DNA from: an uncultured Colwellia sp.
GTDB lineage: Bacteria; Pseudomonadota; Gammaproteobacteria; Enterobacterales; Alteromonadaceae
Direction: 5' to 3'
Length of the DNA stretch: 55,259 bases
Assembly: GCA_913058395.1 (NCBI GenBank)
Contig: CAJXQI010000025.1
Location: forward strand, 1-55,259
Shown: piece after piece, positions 1 to 9,525 of the stretch
Position numbering within the stretch: position 1 is the first letter of the stretch
Layout of the letters: every line of letters begins with the position of its first letter
Position numbers and translations under genes: made by a program
The notes under the pieces: model-generated
What the model saw: the letters and a program-made list of their open reading frames with translations, nothing else
What the model was told of the DNA's origin: nothing
Database searches by the model: none

Positions 1-44
1 GTTGAAAAATCATCAACAACAAGCACTTTCATATTTTTATCCAA
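1..44 (-). CDS. cheY: CheY chemotaxis response regulator, 5' end only
   Basis: Only the first 14 to 15 codons lie in the window; the rest is beyond the left edge. The minus strand reads MDKNMKVLVVDDFST, which matches the start of polar-flagellar CheY proteins, with the acidic pair DD that helps bind Mg2+ at the phosphorylation site. I chose the TTG codon at 44 because a strong GGAGGG ribosome site lies four bases before it; the in-frame ATG at 32 would be 16 bases away. It sits just after fliA on the same strand, as in Vibrio and Shewanella. Phospho-CheY would bind FliM to switch motor rotation. Confidence 0.8.
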   Translation of the reverse strand, partial: MDKNMKVLVVDDFS

Positions 45-94
45 GGCACCCTCCGGTGAGAACATTTAAAATTCTAACTATATGTCTATTCTAC

Positions 95-808
95 TTAACT
101 TTGCCATGATTGCATACGTGCTTTTAATCGATGCATTGCTTGGCTATGTATTTGGCTCACTCTTGACTCACTGACGTCAAGTACTTGACCTATTTCTCTA
201 AGGTTTAATTCTTCATCATAATATAGCGACAGTACTAAAGCTTCTCGTTCTGGTAAAGTAGAAATACACTCAGCTAAAGATTTTTTAAAGACACTTTGTT
301 CAATACTAGCATAAGGATCGTCTTGTCGATGACTGTCTGCCATATCTAGAGCATCTTCACTTACCCCTAAATCTTCAATGCCAATTATCTTACCTGAACT
401 GACTTCATTAAGTATATGATGATAATCATTTAATGAAATATTCAGCTTTTCAGAGACTTCAGCGTCAGTAACATCACGGCCATATTCTGCTTCTAAGCAT
501 TTTATGGCTTCGCTGATCATACGGCTGTTTTTATGGACCGAACGCGGTACCCAATCACCACGACGAATTTCATCTAACATGGCTCCACGAATGCGAATGC
601 CGGCAAAGGTTTCAAAGCTTGCACCTTTGCTATTATCAAAATTATTTGCAGCCTCAAACAATCCTATCATACCTGATTGAATAAGGTCATCCACGATAAC
701 ACTTGCGGGAAGACGGGCAAGTAGATGATAGGCAATACGCTTTACTAATACGGTGTGCTGTTCTAATAAAGACGATTTATCAACACTGTAAGCATGTAAT
801 TTTGCCAA
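95..808 (-). CDS. fliA: RNA polymerase sigma factor FliA (sigma-28)
   Basis: This 237-residue protein has the usual FliA length and architecture. An N-terminal region 2 (around SGMIGLFEAANNFD) recognises the -10 element, and a C-terminal region 4 helix-turn-helix (LREIGQVLDVSESRVSQIH) recognises the -35 element. It directs late flagellar transcription and is held inactive by FlgM, encoded at 48151-48465, until the hook is complete. Sigma-28 type promoters in this window precede flagellinolysin, one flagellin and flgM. The gene is 22 bases after flhG and directly before cheY, which suggests one flhA-flhF-flhG-fliA-cheY transcription unit. Confidence 0.97.
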   Translation of the reverse strand: MAKLHAYSVDKSSLLEQHTVLVKRIAYHLLARLPASVIVDDLIQSGMIGLFEAANNFDNSKGASFETFAGIRIRGAMLDEIRRGDWVPRSVHKNSRMISEAIKCLEAEYGRDVTDAEVSEKLNISLNDYHHILNEVSSGKIIGIEDLGVSEDALDMADSHRQDDPYASIEQSVFKKSLAECISTLPEREALVLSLYYDEELNLREIGQVLDVSESRVSQIHSQAMHRLKARMQSWQS

Positions 809-830
809 TTTAACTCACTCGCTTTACTGG

Positions 831-1673
831 TTAATGTTCTAACAATTGTTCAATAAAGAACTCTAAATGGCCTGAAGGTTGTTGAGGAACTGGCCAGCTA
901 ATCAAATTTTTAGCAAGCGCTTTAAAGCCTAATGAAGCTGGTGAATCAGGATATGCTTCAACAATAGCTTGTTGCTTCCTAACAGACTTACGAATATTTT
1001 CATCAAATGGTATAACTGCGACTAATTCTAATGCAACATCGAGAAATCGATCAGTTACTTTTGAAAGCTTAGCAAATAATTGCTGACCCTCTTTTGGACT
1101 GCGCACCATATTGGCAACCACTTTAAACTTAAATAGGCCGTGATCACGGCTTAAAAGTTTCATCAAGGCATAACAATCAGTAATTGAGGTAGGTTCGTCA
1201 CAAACCACTAGTAAAACATCTTGTGAGGCGCGACAAAAGCTCAATACCATGTCAGAGATACCGGCCGCGGTATCAACAATAAGGACATCAAACTTAGTAT
1301 TCATATCACTAAAGGCACGGATCAGGCCTGCATGTTCAGATGGCGTTAAATCAACCATAGATTGAGTACCTGATGTTGCTGGAATAATATTCATTCCAGC
1401 CGGCCCTTTAATGATAATATCGTCAAGCTCGCACTCGCCAGACAGAACATGAGACAAGTTACGCTGTACACGCAACCCTAACATAACATCAACATTAGCA
1501 AGACCTAAATCAGCATCCAGTACTAAAACGCGCTTACCTAATTTGGCTAAAGAAATCGCAGTATTTAGTGATACATTAGTTTTACCTACGCCACCTTTAC
1601 CGCCAGATACGGCCACAACTTTTATTTGTTGAGATTCTTGCATTTTTCGTAGGCCACTCGCTTGATCTATCAT
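831..1673 (-). CDS. flhG: FlhG (FleN), MinD-like ATPase controlling polar flagellar number
   Basis: This 280-residue ParA/MinD-family ATPase has a deviant Walker A motif (GGKGGVGKT, residues 24-32). Residues 3-9 read DQASGLR, an exact match to the DQAxxLR element that in FlhG proteins stimulates the GTPase of FlhF; this supports the chosen start. In polar flagellates FlhG limits flagellar number, by opposing FlhF and by restraining the master activator FlrA/FleQ. Its gene lies 42 bases after flhF, the usual pairing. The C-terminus (FFIEQLLEH) is probably amphipathic, as expected for the MinD-like membrane-targeting tail, but I infer that only from its pattern. Confidence 0.95.
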   Translation of the reverse strand: MIDQASGLRKMQESQQIKVVAVSGGKGGVGKTNVSLNTAISLAKLGKRVLVLDADLGLANVDVMLGLRVQRNLSHVLSGECELDDIIIKGPAGMNIIPATSGTQSMVDLTPSEHAGLIRAFSDMNTKFDVLIVDTAAGISDMVLSFCRASQDVLLVVCDEPTSITDCYALMKLLSRDHGLFKFKVVANMVRSPKEGQQLFAKLSKVTDRFLDVALELVAVIPFDENIRKSVRKQQAIVEAYPDSPASLGFKALAKNLISWPVPQQPSGHLEFFIEQLLEH

Positions 1674-1715
1674 CTATATAACTTCTCTATATAACTTTGC
1701 TGCCTATTCAGGTAG

Positions 1716-3266
1716 CTATACTGCGACGGCTGTTACGGGAGTCCGCCATGAAACTGCTGATGAGGGCTGAGATTTCATCGCCATTCTATCTGCAAGCGTA
1801 ACTAATTTCTCCGCATTTGCAACCTTAATATCTTCTGGAACTCTTTGCCCGTCAGTAAGATAGCCTATAGCTAAGCCATTTTGCAATGACGTAGAGATAA
1901 TTTCACCAACACTAAGGCTTTCGTCAAGTTTAGTGTAGATACAACCAGCTAATGGAATTCGCTTAAAACGCTCAACATTTTCTTGCATTACTCGCGGTTG
2001 AGTATTTGCCGATAAAACCAAATAATTTCGAATTCTAACACGAGCATTAGCGATTAAGGTAGTTAAATGCTCGCTTAAACGCATATCTCTTTGACCCATT
2101 CCCGCTGTATCGATCAAGATCAATTTCTTTTGTGAAAACTGTTGTAAAAGACTATCAAGTTCAGTGCCGTCTTTCGCCAACTTAACCTGACAACCAATAA
2201 TACGACCATACGTTGCTAATTGCTCGAAGCCTGCAATACGGTAACTATCAGTTGAAATTAAAACCACTTGGTCTGCACCATGAATTTGTGCAAAACGTGC
2301 AGCTAACTTCGCAATAGTGGTCGTTTTCCCGACACCTGTAGGTCCAACCAATGAAACAACACCGCCCCGCTGAATAATATCATTATTTGTGGTATTTAAC
2401 TGTTGTGCAATAACTTGCTTTGCTTGCTGCCATGCGTCATCTTCATTTGTGTTCGCAGGAATATAACTCGCCACTTGATCAGCAATTTGTTCCGTTAAGC
2501 CCATCGCCATTAAGCGGTTAACTAAAACTGCGCGCATTGGATCTTTTTGCGCCATATCTTGCCACATCAACCCTGACATCTGATGTTCAAGTAATTGACG
2601 AATTGACGACATTTCTTTTTGCATACGTTCAAATTCATTGCTACTAACTTGGCGTTGCTCTTGAGACTGAGTATTTGCAGTTAATGGCGCAACACTCTCA
2701 GCAAAGTCATTGCTGTATGGCGTTGCAAATTCTTGCTGAGCCATTTGCTGTGGCGCAGCTTGATGAGTTGCTGTATCACTCGTATTTGATTGAGCTAAAC
2801 GCGCGGTAAAGTCTTTAAATTGTTGTTCAATATCAGGTTCAGTTGTTGCTGTCGGCTGTACTGGGCGAGCAGGCTGAGCTGATGAATTAGCGATTTGGCT
2901 GTCAAACGCTCTAGTTGCTGGTGCTTTATCATAACCATTTTGCTGAACTTGGCGGTTTAACAAGGCAGCTAAGCTGTCTGCGGGCGCTTCTGCAGGTTGT
3001 TCTTTAGGTTGTGGAGCATGAGTAAACGCGACACTATCTTCAGCCATATCAATACGATTTGCTGCTTGAGCATTTACTTCAGCTGTACTTTCAGGAGCTT
3101 GGGTTGGTGTTACATTTTGGTTGTAGTCAACCGCCGCCATTAACTCGACACCTTCAGCAATTTTTTTATTCGACATAATAACAGCATCAGCACCTAATTC
3201 TTCTTTGATTTGTGCTAATGCGCTTCTCATATCTTTTGCTACGTAACGTCTAATTTTCACGGCCAA
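1716..3266 (-). CDS. flhF: FlhF, SRP-type GTPase that sets the polar flagellar site
   Basis: The protein has 516 residues. An N-terminal B domain begins MAVKIRRYVAKDMRSALAQI. A long Gln/Ala/Pro-rich linker (about residues 60-220) is probably disordered. The C-terminal NG GTPase domain has its P-loop (GPTGVGKT) at 308-315 and DTAG further on. FlhF places the first flagellar parts at the cell pole. The linker makes it longer than many FlhF proteins, as is common in Alteromonadales. It is followed by flhG and preceded by flhA in one strand-consistent block. Confidence 0.96.
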   Translation of the reverse strand: MAVKIRRYVAKDMRSALAQIKEELGADAVIMSNKKIAEGVELMAAVDYNQNVTPTQAPESTAEVNAQAANRIDMAEDSVAFTHAPQPKEQPAEAPADSLAALLNRQVQQNGYDKAPATRAFDSQIANSSAQPARPVQPTATTEPDIEQQFKDFTARLAQSNTSDTATHQAAPQQMAQQEFATPYSNDFAESVAPLTANTQSQEQRQVSSNEFERMQKEMSSIRQLLEHQMSGLMWQDMAQKDPMRAVLVNRLMAMGLTEQIADQVASYIPANTNEDDAWQQAKQVIAQQLNTTNNDIIQRGGVVSLVGPTGVGKTTTIAKLAARFAQIHGADQVVLISTDSYRIAGFEQLATYGRIIGCQVKLAKDGTELDSLLQQFSQKKLILIDTAGMGQRDMRLSEHLTTLIANARVRIRNYLVLSANTQPRVMQENVERFKRIPLAGCIYTKLDESLSVGEIISTSLQNGLAIGYLTDGQRVPEDIKVANAEKLVTLADRMAMKSQPSSAVSWRTPVTAVAV

Positions 3267-3306
3267 CCCCTTATAATTCAGTACAGCTTACTTTGAAGTA
3301 TTCTTT

Positions 3307-5409
3307 TTACTGGCCGATAGCGCTAACAATTTTAATTTGTTTGTCGTCAGGAATTTCTTGATATGAAATTACCCGCAACCCTGGAATTGTATATTTAACA
3401 AACTTAGCTAACACTGAGCGTAAAATTCCTGACGTTAATAATATTGGACTATCACCAGCCATTTCTTGCTGTTGTGCCCCGTCAGTCAATGATTTCTGCA
3501 ATCTTTCTGCTAAGCCTGGTTCTATACCAGCGCCATCGTCTCCAGCCATTTGCATAGACTGGTGCAACATCTGTTCCAACTCTGGCGACAAAGTTATGAC
3601 GGGCACTTCAGTTACTGGGCCAACCAATTCTTGGACGATAAATTTACGCAGCGTTATTCGCACCGCTGCGGTTAATACTTCTGGGTCTTGGCTCTTAGGT
3701 CCGTACTCAACTAAGGTCTGAATAATGCTGCGCATATCACGTACTGGCACACCTTCATTCATCAAGTTTTGCAGCACTTTAACAACCGTACCAAGCGATA
3801 GAATATCGGGGATCAAACCTTCGATAAGTTTAGGGAAACTTTTCGCCAGCATATCCAATAAATTCTGTACTTCTTCATGCCCTAATAATTGCGACGCATT
3901 GTTAGTTAAAATTTGACTTAAGTGAGTCGCTAATACCGTTGCCGAATCTACAACCGTATAACCTAATGATTGCGCATGCTCACGCTGTTCTTGCTTAATC
4001 CATACGGCATCTAAGCCAAACGCAGGGTCTTTGGTTGCAATACCATCTAGTTTGCCAAAGACTTGACCAGGATTAATCGCTAATTCATGATCATGTCTGA
4101 TTTCAGCTTCACCTACCGTCACGCCCATTAAAGAGATTTGATAGGTATTAGGCTCTAAATCTAAATTGTCTCGAATATGTACCGCTGGTACTAAAAAGCC
4201 AAACTCTTGTGAAAGCTTTTTACGTACGCCTTTGATACGATTTAACAGTTCACCACCTTGAGCTTTATCAACCAATGGAATTAAGCGATAACCAATTTCT
4301 AGACCAATAATATCGACATGATTCACATCATCCCAACCTAAATCTTTAACTTCAGCTTCTTGTTGCTGCGTTTCAACTTCCTCAGCCTCTGACTGCTCAG
4401 CCAATTGCACTGCTTTTGCTGCTTTATATTTACTATTAAAAAATGCAGCTCCAGCAATTAATACGGCAAATATTAAGAACGCAACATGTGGCATGCCAGG
4501 CACAATGCCCATAACAAACATCACACCAGCAGCAATATAAAGTGATTTCTCTTGACCAAGTTGGCTACTAACTTGTTCGCCCATATCCTGAGCAGTATTT
4601 TGACGAGTAACAACGATAGCCGTGCCGACCGATAGTAATAGCCCCGGAATTTGTGCAACTAAACCATCACCTATTGTTAGCAGGGTATAAATTTCCACCG
4701 CACTATCAAAAGAAAGGTCATGTTGAACCATACCAATAATTAAACCACCAATAATATTGATGAATAAAATTAAAATACCGGCAATCGCATCGCCTTTTAC
4801 AAACTTACTAGCACCATCCATTGAACCGTAGAAATCAGCTTCGCTAGTAACTTCAATACGCCTTTCTCGTGCTTGATCTGCCGTAATAAAGCCAGCGTTC
4901 AAATCAGCATCAATTGCCATTTGTTTACCTGGCATCGCATCTAAGGTAAATCGTGCTGTTACTTCAGCAATACGCCCTGCACCTTTAGTAACAACAACAA
5001 AATTTATAATGATGAGAATGGCAAAAACCACTAAACCAACCGCGTAGTTGCCACCAATAACCACAGAGCCAAATGCTTCAATTACCTTACCTGCAGCTTC
5101 AGGACCTTCATGACCTTCAAGTAGCACCACACGTGTACTGGCAACATTAAGCGCTAAACGTAAAATGGTGGCGATAAGTAACACCGCAGGAAAAGAGCCA
5201 AACTCTAATGGCTTGAGGGTATAAACCGTTATGAGCAATACAACTAGTGATAAGGCAATATTGAATGAGAATAGAATGTCGAGCAAAAATGCTGGCATCG
5301 GCAAAATAACCATGCCAAGTGCCGCCATCACTAAAAATGGCGTACCCAAGCCAGAAAAGACATTGAATTTTTGTTTTTTTAAGTTATTAAAAGTTGCCGC
5401 TAACTGCAT
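3307..5409 (-). CDS. flhA: FlhA, export gate protein of the flagellar type III secretion system
   Basis: FlhA forms the nonameric ring of the export apparatus that takes substrate-chaperone complexes. The protein has an N-terminal block of about eight membrane helices, the conserved loop containing TARFTLDAMPGKQMAID, and a large cytoplasmic domain. An open frame reaches 5442, but I place the start at ATG 5409 (MQLAATFNNLKKQ...), giving 700 residues. A sigma-54 type site at 5449-5463 would start the transcript near 5437, inside the longer version. The shorter N-terminus also resembles other FlhA proteins in its distance to the first helix. The ribosome site before 5409 (AGAG) is modest, so this start is likely rather than certain. 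Confidence 0.93.
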   Translation of the reverse strand: MQLAATFNNLKKQKFNVFSGLGTPFLVMAALGMVILPMPAFLLDILFSFNIALSLVVLLITVYTLKPLEFGSFPAVLLIATILRLALNVASTRVVLLEGHEGPEAAGKVIEAFGSVVIGGNYAVGLVVFAILIIINFVVVTKGAGRIAEVTARFTLDAMPGKQMAIDADLNAGFITADQARERRIEVTSEADFYGSMDGASKFVKGDAIAGILILFINIIGGLIIGMVQHDLSFDSAVEIYTLLTIGDGLVAQIPGLLLSVGTAIVVTRQNTAQDMGEQVSSQLGQEKSLYIAAGVMFVMGIVPGMPHVAFLIFAVLIAGAAFFNSKYKAAKAVQLAEQSEAEEVETQQQEAEVKDLGWDDVNHVDIIGLEIGYRLIPLVDKAQGGELLNRIKGVRKKLSQEFGFLVPAVHIRDNLDLEPNTYQISLMGVTVGEAEIRHDHELAINPGQVFGKLDGIATKDPAFGLDAVWIKQEQREHAQSLGYTVVDSATVLATHLSQILTNNASQLLGHEEVQNLLDMLAKSFPKLIEGLIPDILSLGTVVKVLQNLMNEGVPVRDMRSIIQTLVEYGPKSQDPEVLTAAVRITLRKFIVQELVGPVTEVPVITLSPELEQMLHQSMQMAGDDGAGIEPGLAERLQKSLTDGAQQQEMAGDSPILLTSGILRSVLAKFVKYTIPGLRVISYQEIPDDKQIKIVSAIGQ

Positions 5410-5448
5410 GAGCTCTAATGATAGTATTTTGACATATACCATGAAAAA

Positions 5449-5463
5449 GCAATAATCAGACCA
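5449..5463 (-). promoter_or_regulatory. Sigma-54 type promoter upstream of flhA
   Basis: The minus strand reads TGGTCTGATTATTGC, with GG and GC separated by exactly ten bases. The -12 half (TTGC) is ideal; the -24 half lacks the CA that usually follows GG. flhA belongs to the sigma-54 class in Vibrio. The predicted transcript start lies just downstream of the longest possible flhA start. Confidence 0.5.
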
Positions 5464-5576
5464 GCTTAAAGTAAAAATTCACAATAAAGCTTCGCTTGTT
5501 GCTTATTTATACAATCGCCTTCTAACTTTAATAATAAAACAATAACTTAGCTTTTTAGAAATAAAAGATTAACGAC

Positions 5577-6707
5577 TTAGTAACGAAAGTCATCTGGAAT
5601 AGGCAGGTTTTTAGCCACAGGTTTTGGTCTACTGCCTTTACCTTTTTTATGGGCATTAAGCTGAAAAATAAACGCCAGTATTTGCGCTACTGCGGCGAAT
5701 AGCTGCTCAGGAATTTCTTCGTCAGGCTCTGCAGTGTAATAAATAGAACGTGCGAGTGCTGGAGAGGCAATAATTTCAATACCATGCTCTTTAGCAATAG
5801 TGCGAATATGCAATGCCATTTCATCAATACCTTTAGCAACTAATATCGGCGCTCCGCCAGCTTCCGCATCATATTTAAGTGCGACTGAATAATGTGTCGG
5901 GTTGGTAATAACAACATCTGAATTCTGTACTTCTTCCATCATGCGCCGCTGCGACGCTTCGTATTGTGCTCGCCTTATACGGCCTTTGGTTTCAGGGCTA
6001 CCGTCGGAGTTTTTCATTTCATCTTTAATTTCTTGTTTGGACATTTTTAATTGTCGATTATGGTTCCAAACCTGATACGGCGCGTCTATGGCAACAATAA
6101 TACCGATAGATAACGCCAGTGCTAAAAACATCCATAGCAGTAGAGACGCAGCATGGGAAAAATTATGAGGAATATTTTCTGTGCTTAAATTGATTATTTG
6201 ATCGAACAAACTACTCAGCAATAAATATGCTGAAACAAATACGACGAAAAACTTTAGAATTGACTTAATCAGCTCAACATAGGCTTGCACGCCAAACATA
6301 CGTTTAAAACCAGCCAGTGGCGAAAGTTTACTGGCTTTGGGCGCCATCGCTTCCCATGAAAAGCTCATACCGCCAAGCATGGTATTACCAACAAAGGCAG
6401 CCACAACAACTACAATATGGATCCAAAGAAATGGCACCATAATCGAACTTACACTATCACTTACTACCTGAAATAAAGCGTGGACATCCATCACTTCCAT
6501 TCGGTTTAAGCTAAACATTCGCTTCATCATTTTTGCCATTTCAGCAACCAACGAATCACCGAGTATCAACAATGCCATCGCCGCGCCAACCAAAACAAAC
6601 ATGGTACCTAAGTCTTTAGAGCGGGCTATTTGGCCTTTCTTTCTGGCATCAGAGAGTTTTTTTGCCGTGGGTTCTTCGGTTTTTTCACCGCTGTCAGACT
6701 CAGCCAT
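5577..6707 (-). CDS. flhB: FlhB, export switch protein
   Basis: The protein has 376 residues. Four membrane helices come first and a cytoplasmic autocleavage domain follows. The NPTH cleavage motif falls at residues 269-272, the same numbering as in Salmonella FlhB. Cleavage between N269 and P270 lets the export gate change from rod/hook to filament substrates after the FliK ruler reports hook completion. Its start codon overlaps the fliR stop codon. It ends the fliK-to-flhB block, and flhA follows after a 167-base gap that contains flhA's own promoter. Confidence 0.97.
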   Translation of the reverse strand: MAESDSGEKTEEPTAKKLSDARKKGQIARSKDLGTMFVLVGAAMALLILGDSLVAEMAKMMKRMFSLNRMEVMDVHALFQVVSDSVSSIMVPFLWIHIVVVVAAFVGNTMLGGMSFSWEAMAPKASKLSPLAGFKRMFGVQAYVELIKSILKFFVVFVSAYLLLSSLFDQIINLSTENIPHNFSHAASLLLWMFLALALSIGIIVAIDAPYQVWNHNRQLKMSKQEIKDEMKNSDGSPETKGRIRRAQYEASQRRMMEEVQNSDVVITNPTHYSVALKYDAEAGGAPILVAKGIDEMALHIRTIAKEHGIEIIASPALARSIYYTAEPDEEIPEQLFAAVAQILAFIFQLNAHKKGKGSRPKPVAKNLPIPDDFRY

Positions 6708-7492
6708 TAGGGAGCCGCTCCGCAGTCAATCAAGTAACAACTAAAATCTAACGCTCGTTGCCATTGCATAACAAAATGACTATAAAAATTACCCATGGTC
6801 AGCCACATAATGATCAAACCCGCGCACATGGTAATTGGAAAACCAATAGCGAAAATATTTAGTTGTGGTGCTGCTCGGGTCATAATACCAAACGAGAAAT
6901 TTATCAGTAGCATGGCGGTTAATGGCGCTATTGCTAACGATAACGCGGTAGCAAACATCCAACTACCCCATTCGGCAATTTCTTTAAATTTAATACTAGA
7001 AAAATCAGTAGCAGGAATTGGAATAGTGTCAAAGCTGGCAACAACAAACTGTAAATAAGCTAAATGTCCGTCCATCGCCCAAAACAATAAAGAAGACAAT
7101 ATTAAAAAGAACTGACCAACCGCAGGTACACTGGTACCACTGGCAGGGTCGACCAAAGAAGCAAAACCTAAACCGGTTTGCATCGCAATTATTTGCCCAG
7201 CCAACGTAAAAGTATTTACCACCATTACAGTAACAAAACCTAGCATTATGCCAATGATAATTTGTTCAGCAACAAGTAAAGAGGTTGCCAAAGAGAACAT
7301 ATTACCGACATTGGTTGGCGGCAATGCAGGCATAACTGCAGCGGTAACAGCAATACAAAAGAATAGCTTAACTCGACCTGGAATTGACTTAGCGCCAAGG
7401 CCTATCATCGCCATAACCATGGCAGAAATTCGTGTCAATGGCAGTAAAAAATCAGCCATACTTTGGTTAATAACTGACTCGGTAAACTCCAC
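6707..7492 (-). CDS. fliR: FliR, export gate membrane protein
   Basis: This 261-residue, very hydrophobic protein has about six membrane segments and matches FliR in length and position. FliR, FliP and FliQ form the helical export channel in the centre of the MS ring. It overlaps flhB by its last base and starts one base after the fliQ stop, so translation is probably coupled. No irregularity is visible. Confidence 0.96.
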   Translation of the reverse strand: MEFTESVINQSMADFLLPLTRISAMVMAMIGLGAKSIPGRVKLFFCIAVTAAVMPALPPTNVGNMFSLATSLLVAEQIIIGIMLGFVTVMVVNTFTLAGQIIAMQTGLGFASLVDPASGTSVPAVGQFFLILSSLLFWAMDGHLAYLQFVVASFDTIPIPATDFSSIKFKEIAEWGSWMFATALSLAIAPLTAMLLINFSFGIMTRAAPQLNIFAIGFPITMCAGLIIMWLTMGNFYSHFVMQWQRALDFSCYLIDCGAAP

Positions 7493-7493
7493 G

Positions 7494-7763
7494 TTAACTT
7501 ACCACGCTAGGGATACTACCAATCAGTCGAATAGCGTAATCCATCAATTTTTGCACTAACCAGTGACCGCCTAAAATCAAAGATAATAGCGTAACAACTA
7601 AACGTGGTAAAAAACTTAATGTTTGTTCGTTAATTGAAGTTGCTGCTTGGAATACGGCAACAATTAAGCCGACAATAAGGCTAGGAACAATAACCGCACT
7701 AACTAGCACAATGACTAAAAATAAAGCATCTCTTAATATATCAACAAATACTTCAGGACCCAT
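7494..7763 (-). CDS. fliQ: FliQ, export gate membrane protein
   Basis: This 89-residue protein with two hydrophobic hairpin helices has the normal FliQ length. It begins [18 protein letters not shown] and carries the central AVFQAATSINEQTLSFLPR segment typical of the family. It packs around the FliP-FliR core of the export gate. Its start overlaps the end of fliP by one base. Confidence 0.96.
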   Translation of the reverse strand: MGPEVFVDILRDALFLVIVLVSAVIVPSLIVGLIVAVFQAATSINEQTLSFLPRLVVTLLSLILGGHWLVQKLMDYAIRLIGSIPSVVS

Positions 7764-8572
7764 TACACGGCTCCCATACCATAGCTTGTTGCAAGCGTAC
7801 CTATGACTAAATTCCAGCCATCAATCAAAACAAATAACATCAATTTAAATGGCAGCGAGACAATCATTGGCGAGAGCATCATCATCCCCATTGCCATCAA
7901 AATACTTGCCACCACTAAATCAATAATCAAAAAGGGAATAAATAACATAAAACCTATTTGGAAGGCGGTTTTCAATTCACTAATAACAAAAGCAGGAATA
8001 ATTACCGTCATTGGCAAATCAGTTGGTTGATCAACTTGTTGAATACCAGCCATGCCCGCTAAGGTATCTAAATCTTTTATTCGAGTTTGTTCAAGCATAA
8101 AAGCACGTAGGGGCACTTTAGCTTTATTAATTGCTTCAACTGAGGTCAATTGGTCTTCTAAGTACGGCTGAATAGCTCGGTCATTAATTTCGTTATATAC
8201 CGGCGTCATAATGAATAATGTCATAAACAAAGTAATACCGATAATCACCTGGTTTGATGGCGTTTGTTGCAAACCAAAAGCTTGTCTTAGAATCGCCATT
8301 ACCACAACAATACGGGTAAATGACGTCATCATGATCACCGCTGCAGGTATAAAACTCAGCGCGGTCATGAAAATCAATATTTGTAGCGTAACAGAGTATT
8401 CTTGCGAGCCATCCGGATTAGTGGTTAACTTTAACGCTGAAAGCGATAAATCATCCGCAGCCATAGTAAAATTACTGAACAGTAAAAACGACAAAATCGT
8501 AACAACTAACGTTACGATTTTGCTCAGCGATAATAATGATTTTTTATTATTGTTTATCATTTTGTTGCTCAT
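7763..8572 (-). CDS. fliP: FliP, export gate channel protein
   Basis: FliP forms the pentameric core of the export channel. The protein has a cleavable signal sequence (a hydrophobic stretch ending near [10 protein letters not shown]), then four membrane helices and a periplasmic domain. The family segments [20 protein letters not shown] and [15 protein letters not shown] are present. At 269 residues it is slightly long because of its N-terminal tail. A start at the internal ATG 8560 is also possible. The first bases overlap fliO by 26 nucleotides. Confidence 0.95.
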   Translation of the reverse strand: MSNKMINNNKKSLLSLSKIVTLVVTILSFLLFSNFTMAADDLSLSALKLTTNPDGSQEYSVTLQILIFMTALSFIPAAVIMMTSFTRIVVVMAILRQAFGLQQTPSNQVIIGITLFMTLFIMTPVYNEINDRAIQPYLEDQLTSVEAINKAKVPLRAFMLEQTRIKDLDTLAGMAGIQQVDQPTDLPMTVIIPAFVISELKTAFQIGFMLFIPFLIIDLVVASILMAMGMMMLSPMIVSLPFKLMLFVLIDGWNLVIGTLATSYGMGAV

Positions 8573-9005
8573 AGCTTTTTACAGTTTTTTGTTTGAGGAA
8601 TTTTGCTATAGATTGGGCAAAATCAATCGACTTTTCTTGGCCTGTCACTATAGGTTCATCGAGTGTTTCTAATAAAGTAATTTGTTGCGCTGTAACACCA
8701 AGCAATAATTGTTTATCACCACTTTGTACGACGACTAGCTTCTCTTTCGCGCCTAAATGTAAACTAGTGACTATTTTAAGACCTTTAAGGTTATGTTGAA
8801 CACCTTGAAAACGCTTTAAAATAACTGCACTAACGACAATAACAGCTAATACCATCAATAATGAAAGTATCATGCTCATGGCGTCCATATTGGCGGCAAC
8901 ATGCTTACCAACTTCAACGGGCTCTACTTTTTCAACCACACTTGCGGCGTTAGCAAATGTTAAGCAAACAAACCACGAGCTCGTTAATATCAGTAATTTT
9001 TTCAT
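8547..9005 (-). CDS. fliO: FliO, assembly factor for the FliP ring
   Basis: This 152-residue protein has an N-terminal signal-like segment ending near FANAAS, one membrane helix (about residues 45-65), and a small cytoplasmic domain with the [20 protein letters not shown] segment typical of FliO/FliZ. FliO helps FliP assemble before the gate is built. It lies between fliN and fliP and overlaps the latter. Sequence conservation in this family is low, so the call rests on position as well as the short domain. Confidence 0.9.
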   Translation of the reverse strand: MKKLLILTSSWFVCLTFANAASVVEKVEPVEVGKHVAANMDAMSMILSLLMVLAVIVVSAVILKRFQGVQHNLKGLKIVTSLHLGAKEKLVVVQSGDKQLLLGVTAQQITLLETLDEPIVTGQEKSIDFAQSIAKFLKQKTVKSYEQQNDKQ

Positions 9006-9012
9006 TGTTTGA

Positions 9013-9405
9013 CTATTTTAACTTCTTAATACGTTCAACCTGACTAATAACATCAGTTAATCGAATACCAAACTTGTCGTTAACCACAACTACTTCGCCA
9101 TGGGCAATTAAGGTACCGTTTACGAGTACATCTAGCGCTTCACCAGCTACTCGGTCAAGTTCGACAACCGAACCTTGGTTAAGCTGTAATAAATTACGAA
9201 TGCTGATATTACTACGCCCTACTTCCATAGAAATAGTAACGGGAATATCTAATATTGCATCTAACTTACGCTTTTCTTCACCGGTAATCGGTGCACCATC
9301 TTCTTGTAAATCTTCTAATTCGACAGTTTCAGCAGCTTCGGCGGCGGCTTGCTCATCCATTGCTTCATCCCACATGCCCAAATCATCATCTTTTTCTGTA
9401 CTCAT
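9013..9405 (-). CDS. fliN: FliN, C-ring switch protein
   Basis: FliN with FliM and FliG forms the cytoplasmic switch ring. The C-terminal SpoA-like domain is clear (DIPVTISMEVGRSNISIRNL ... VVVNDKFGIRLTDV). An acidic, alanine-rich N-terminus precedes it. The open frame can start at GTG 9429, but the ATG at 9405 (MSTEKDDDLG) has a GAGG ribosome site about ten bases before it and gives an N-terminus like Vibrio FliN, so I use it (130 residues). fliO begins seven bases downstream. Confidence 0.95.
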   Translation of the reverse strand: MSTEKDDDLGMWDEAMDEQAAAEAAETVELEDLQEDGAPITGEEKRKLDAILDIPVTISMEVGRSNISIRNLLQLNQGSVVELDRVAGEALDVLVNGTLIAHGEVVVVNDKFGIRLTDVISQVERIKKLK

Positions 9406-9525
9406 GCTTTTCTGCCTCAATTTACTCACAATAGCGTCAAATTAATCACATTATTGTTAGTTTATTCTGTTCTATGTTCAAATATGCGATTTTTACACCA
9501 CATTGATTAATTCTACCAAATAGCT

